This document shows, one piece after another, positions 63,717 to 64,000 of a stretch of DNA of 64,000 nt. The first letter of the stretch is position 1, and the number at the start of each line of letters is the position of its first letter. Below the pieces are notes generated by a model. That model was given only the letters and a program-made list of their open reading frames with translations, had not been told where the DNA came from and did no database searches. Source of the stretch: CAVWDI01 sp046259385 (lineage in GTDB: Bacteria; Chloroflexota; Anaerolineae; Anaerolineales; UBA4823); assembly GCA_046259385.1 (NCBI GenBank), contig JBJYWI010000006.1:37890-101889 (forward strand), given 5' to 3'. Both the position numbers and the translations under genes were made by a program.

Positions 63717-64000
63717 TTATGCACCTCTTTCGGCTGATTCGCCTTGTCCCTCGCTCAGAGGTTTGGTGAGTACCCGAAAAGCACATACAGGTTTTGGAAA
63801 GAGCATAGGCACCTGTTGACGATAGGTTTTGTATTGCATCCCAAACTTTTTCACTAATTCCGGTTCTTCCACCAGGAATAGGAATCCAAGAACCCATAAC
63901 CATTGTATTACGGTGATAATCAGGAATGACCACATGTGCCCAATGAGCAGACCAAGAGAAGTCATGAATATCCCCACACTTAAATGGTGTGGGTGCCTCA
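63717..64000 (-). CDS. ICMT/PEMT-type methyltransferase (3' part)
   Basis: The frame is open to the window edge. About 94 codons are visible, beginning with RHPHHLSVGIFMTSLG, which contains the RHP SAM-binding motif of isoprenylcysteine carboxyl methyltransferase and phospholipid N-methyltransferase relatives. A membrane segment follows (about 20 residues), then the signature FLVEEPELVKKFGMQYKTY and VPMLFP. The internal GTG at 63977 is not the start, since the RHP motif precedes it. The substrate in bacteria is usually unknown. Confidence 0.75.
   Translation of the reverse strand, partial: RHPHHLSVGIFMTSLGLLIGHMWSFLIITVIQWLWVLGFLFLVEEPELVKKFGMQYKTYRQQVPMLFPKPVCAFRVLTKPLSEGQGESAERGA

Overview
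The window looks like part of a chromosome from a Chloroflexota bacterium, most likely class Anaerolineae. This is inferred from gene content and style, not from a marker gene. Pointers are lipoproteins with bacterial SH3 domains and Thr/Pro linkers, a SpoVS protein outside any sporulation cluster, a Chloroflexi-type STAS protein, tandem Glu/Leu/Phe/Val dehydrogenases, several promoters placed so close to the start codon that the mRNA should be leaderless, and a short repeat of the kind whose translation reads HSERSEES. No rRNA, tRNA or CRISPR array was seen.

Region 1 to 21.7 kb is mostly housekeeping. It holds the 3' end of apgM (phosphoglycerate mutase), a lipoprotein, a tightly overlapping mtaB - HIT - TrmH-type methyltransferase set, uvrA, two tandem SH3-domain surface proteins, a GT-C glycosyltransferase, a PH-like/SdpI pair, clpC, a DUF389 membrane protein fused to an SH3 domain, a SIMPL lipoprotein, and a four-gene run in which a nitrilase-type glutaminase, an anion transporter, a USP protein and nadE follow one another (a split NAD synthetase).

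Region 21.7 to 45.8 kb holds an ABC-F ATPase, an LCP-family protein, recD2, two tandem small membrane proteins, spoVS, a lipoprotein esterase, gatC-gatA-pepF-aldo/keto reductase, a sugar nucleotidyltransferase, gatB, two glutamate dehydrogenase paralogues (the first preceded by a promoter-leader-terminator unit that may be a riboregulator or sRNA), a MITE, dnaN, a lone PPDK ATP-grasp protein, a deoxynucleoside kinase and a STAS protein.

Region 45.8 to 54 kb is accessory and partly low in GC. It has a three-gene set (small YLDPGSG membrane protein, NoeA-like methyltransferase, membrane sulfatase-fold protein), a truncated aminotransferase remnant, two tandem PaaK-like adenylate-forming enzymes, a degenerate small reading frame and an AT-rich GNAT acetyltransferase.

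Region 54 to 63.3 kb is one minus-strand catabolic operon: SorC-family regulator, TIM-barrel epimerase/isomerase, Tm-1-like (UPF0261) protein, PEP-hydrolase-like TIM barrel, Fmt-like formyltransferase, class II aldolase with altered metal and catalytic residues, then E2, E1-alpha and E1-beta of a 2-oxoacid dehydrogenase. The regulator promoter carries three CATATG-centred repeats, the likely operators. The enzymes suggest breakdown of an unidentified sugar or sugar acid to a 2-oxoacid and then an acyl-CoA; the substrate cannot be read from the sequence. This is the best candidate for an undescribed system here. The window ends inside an ICMT/PEMT-type methyltransferase gene.
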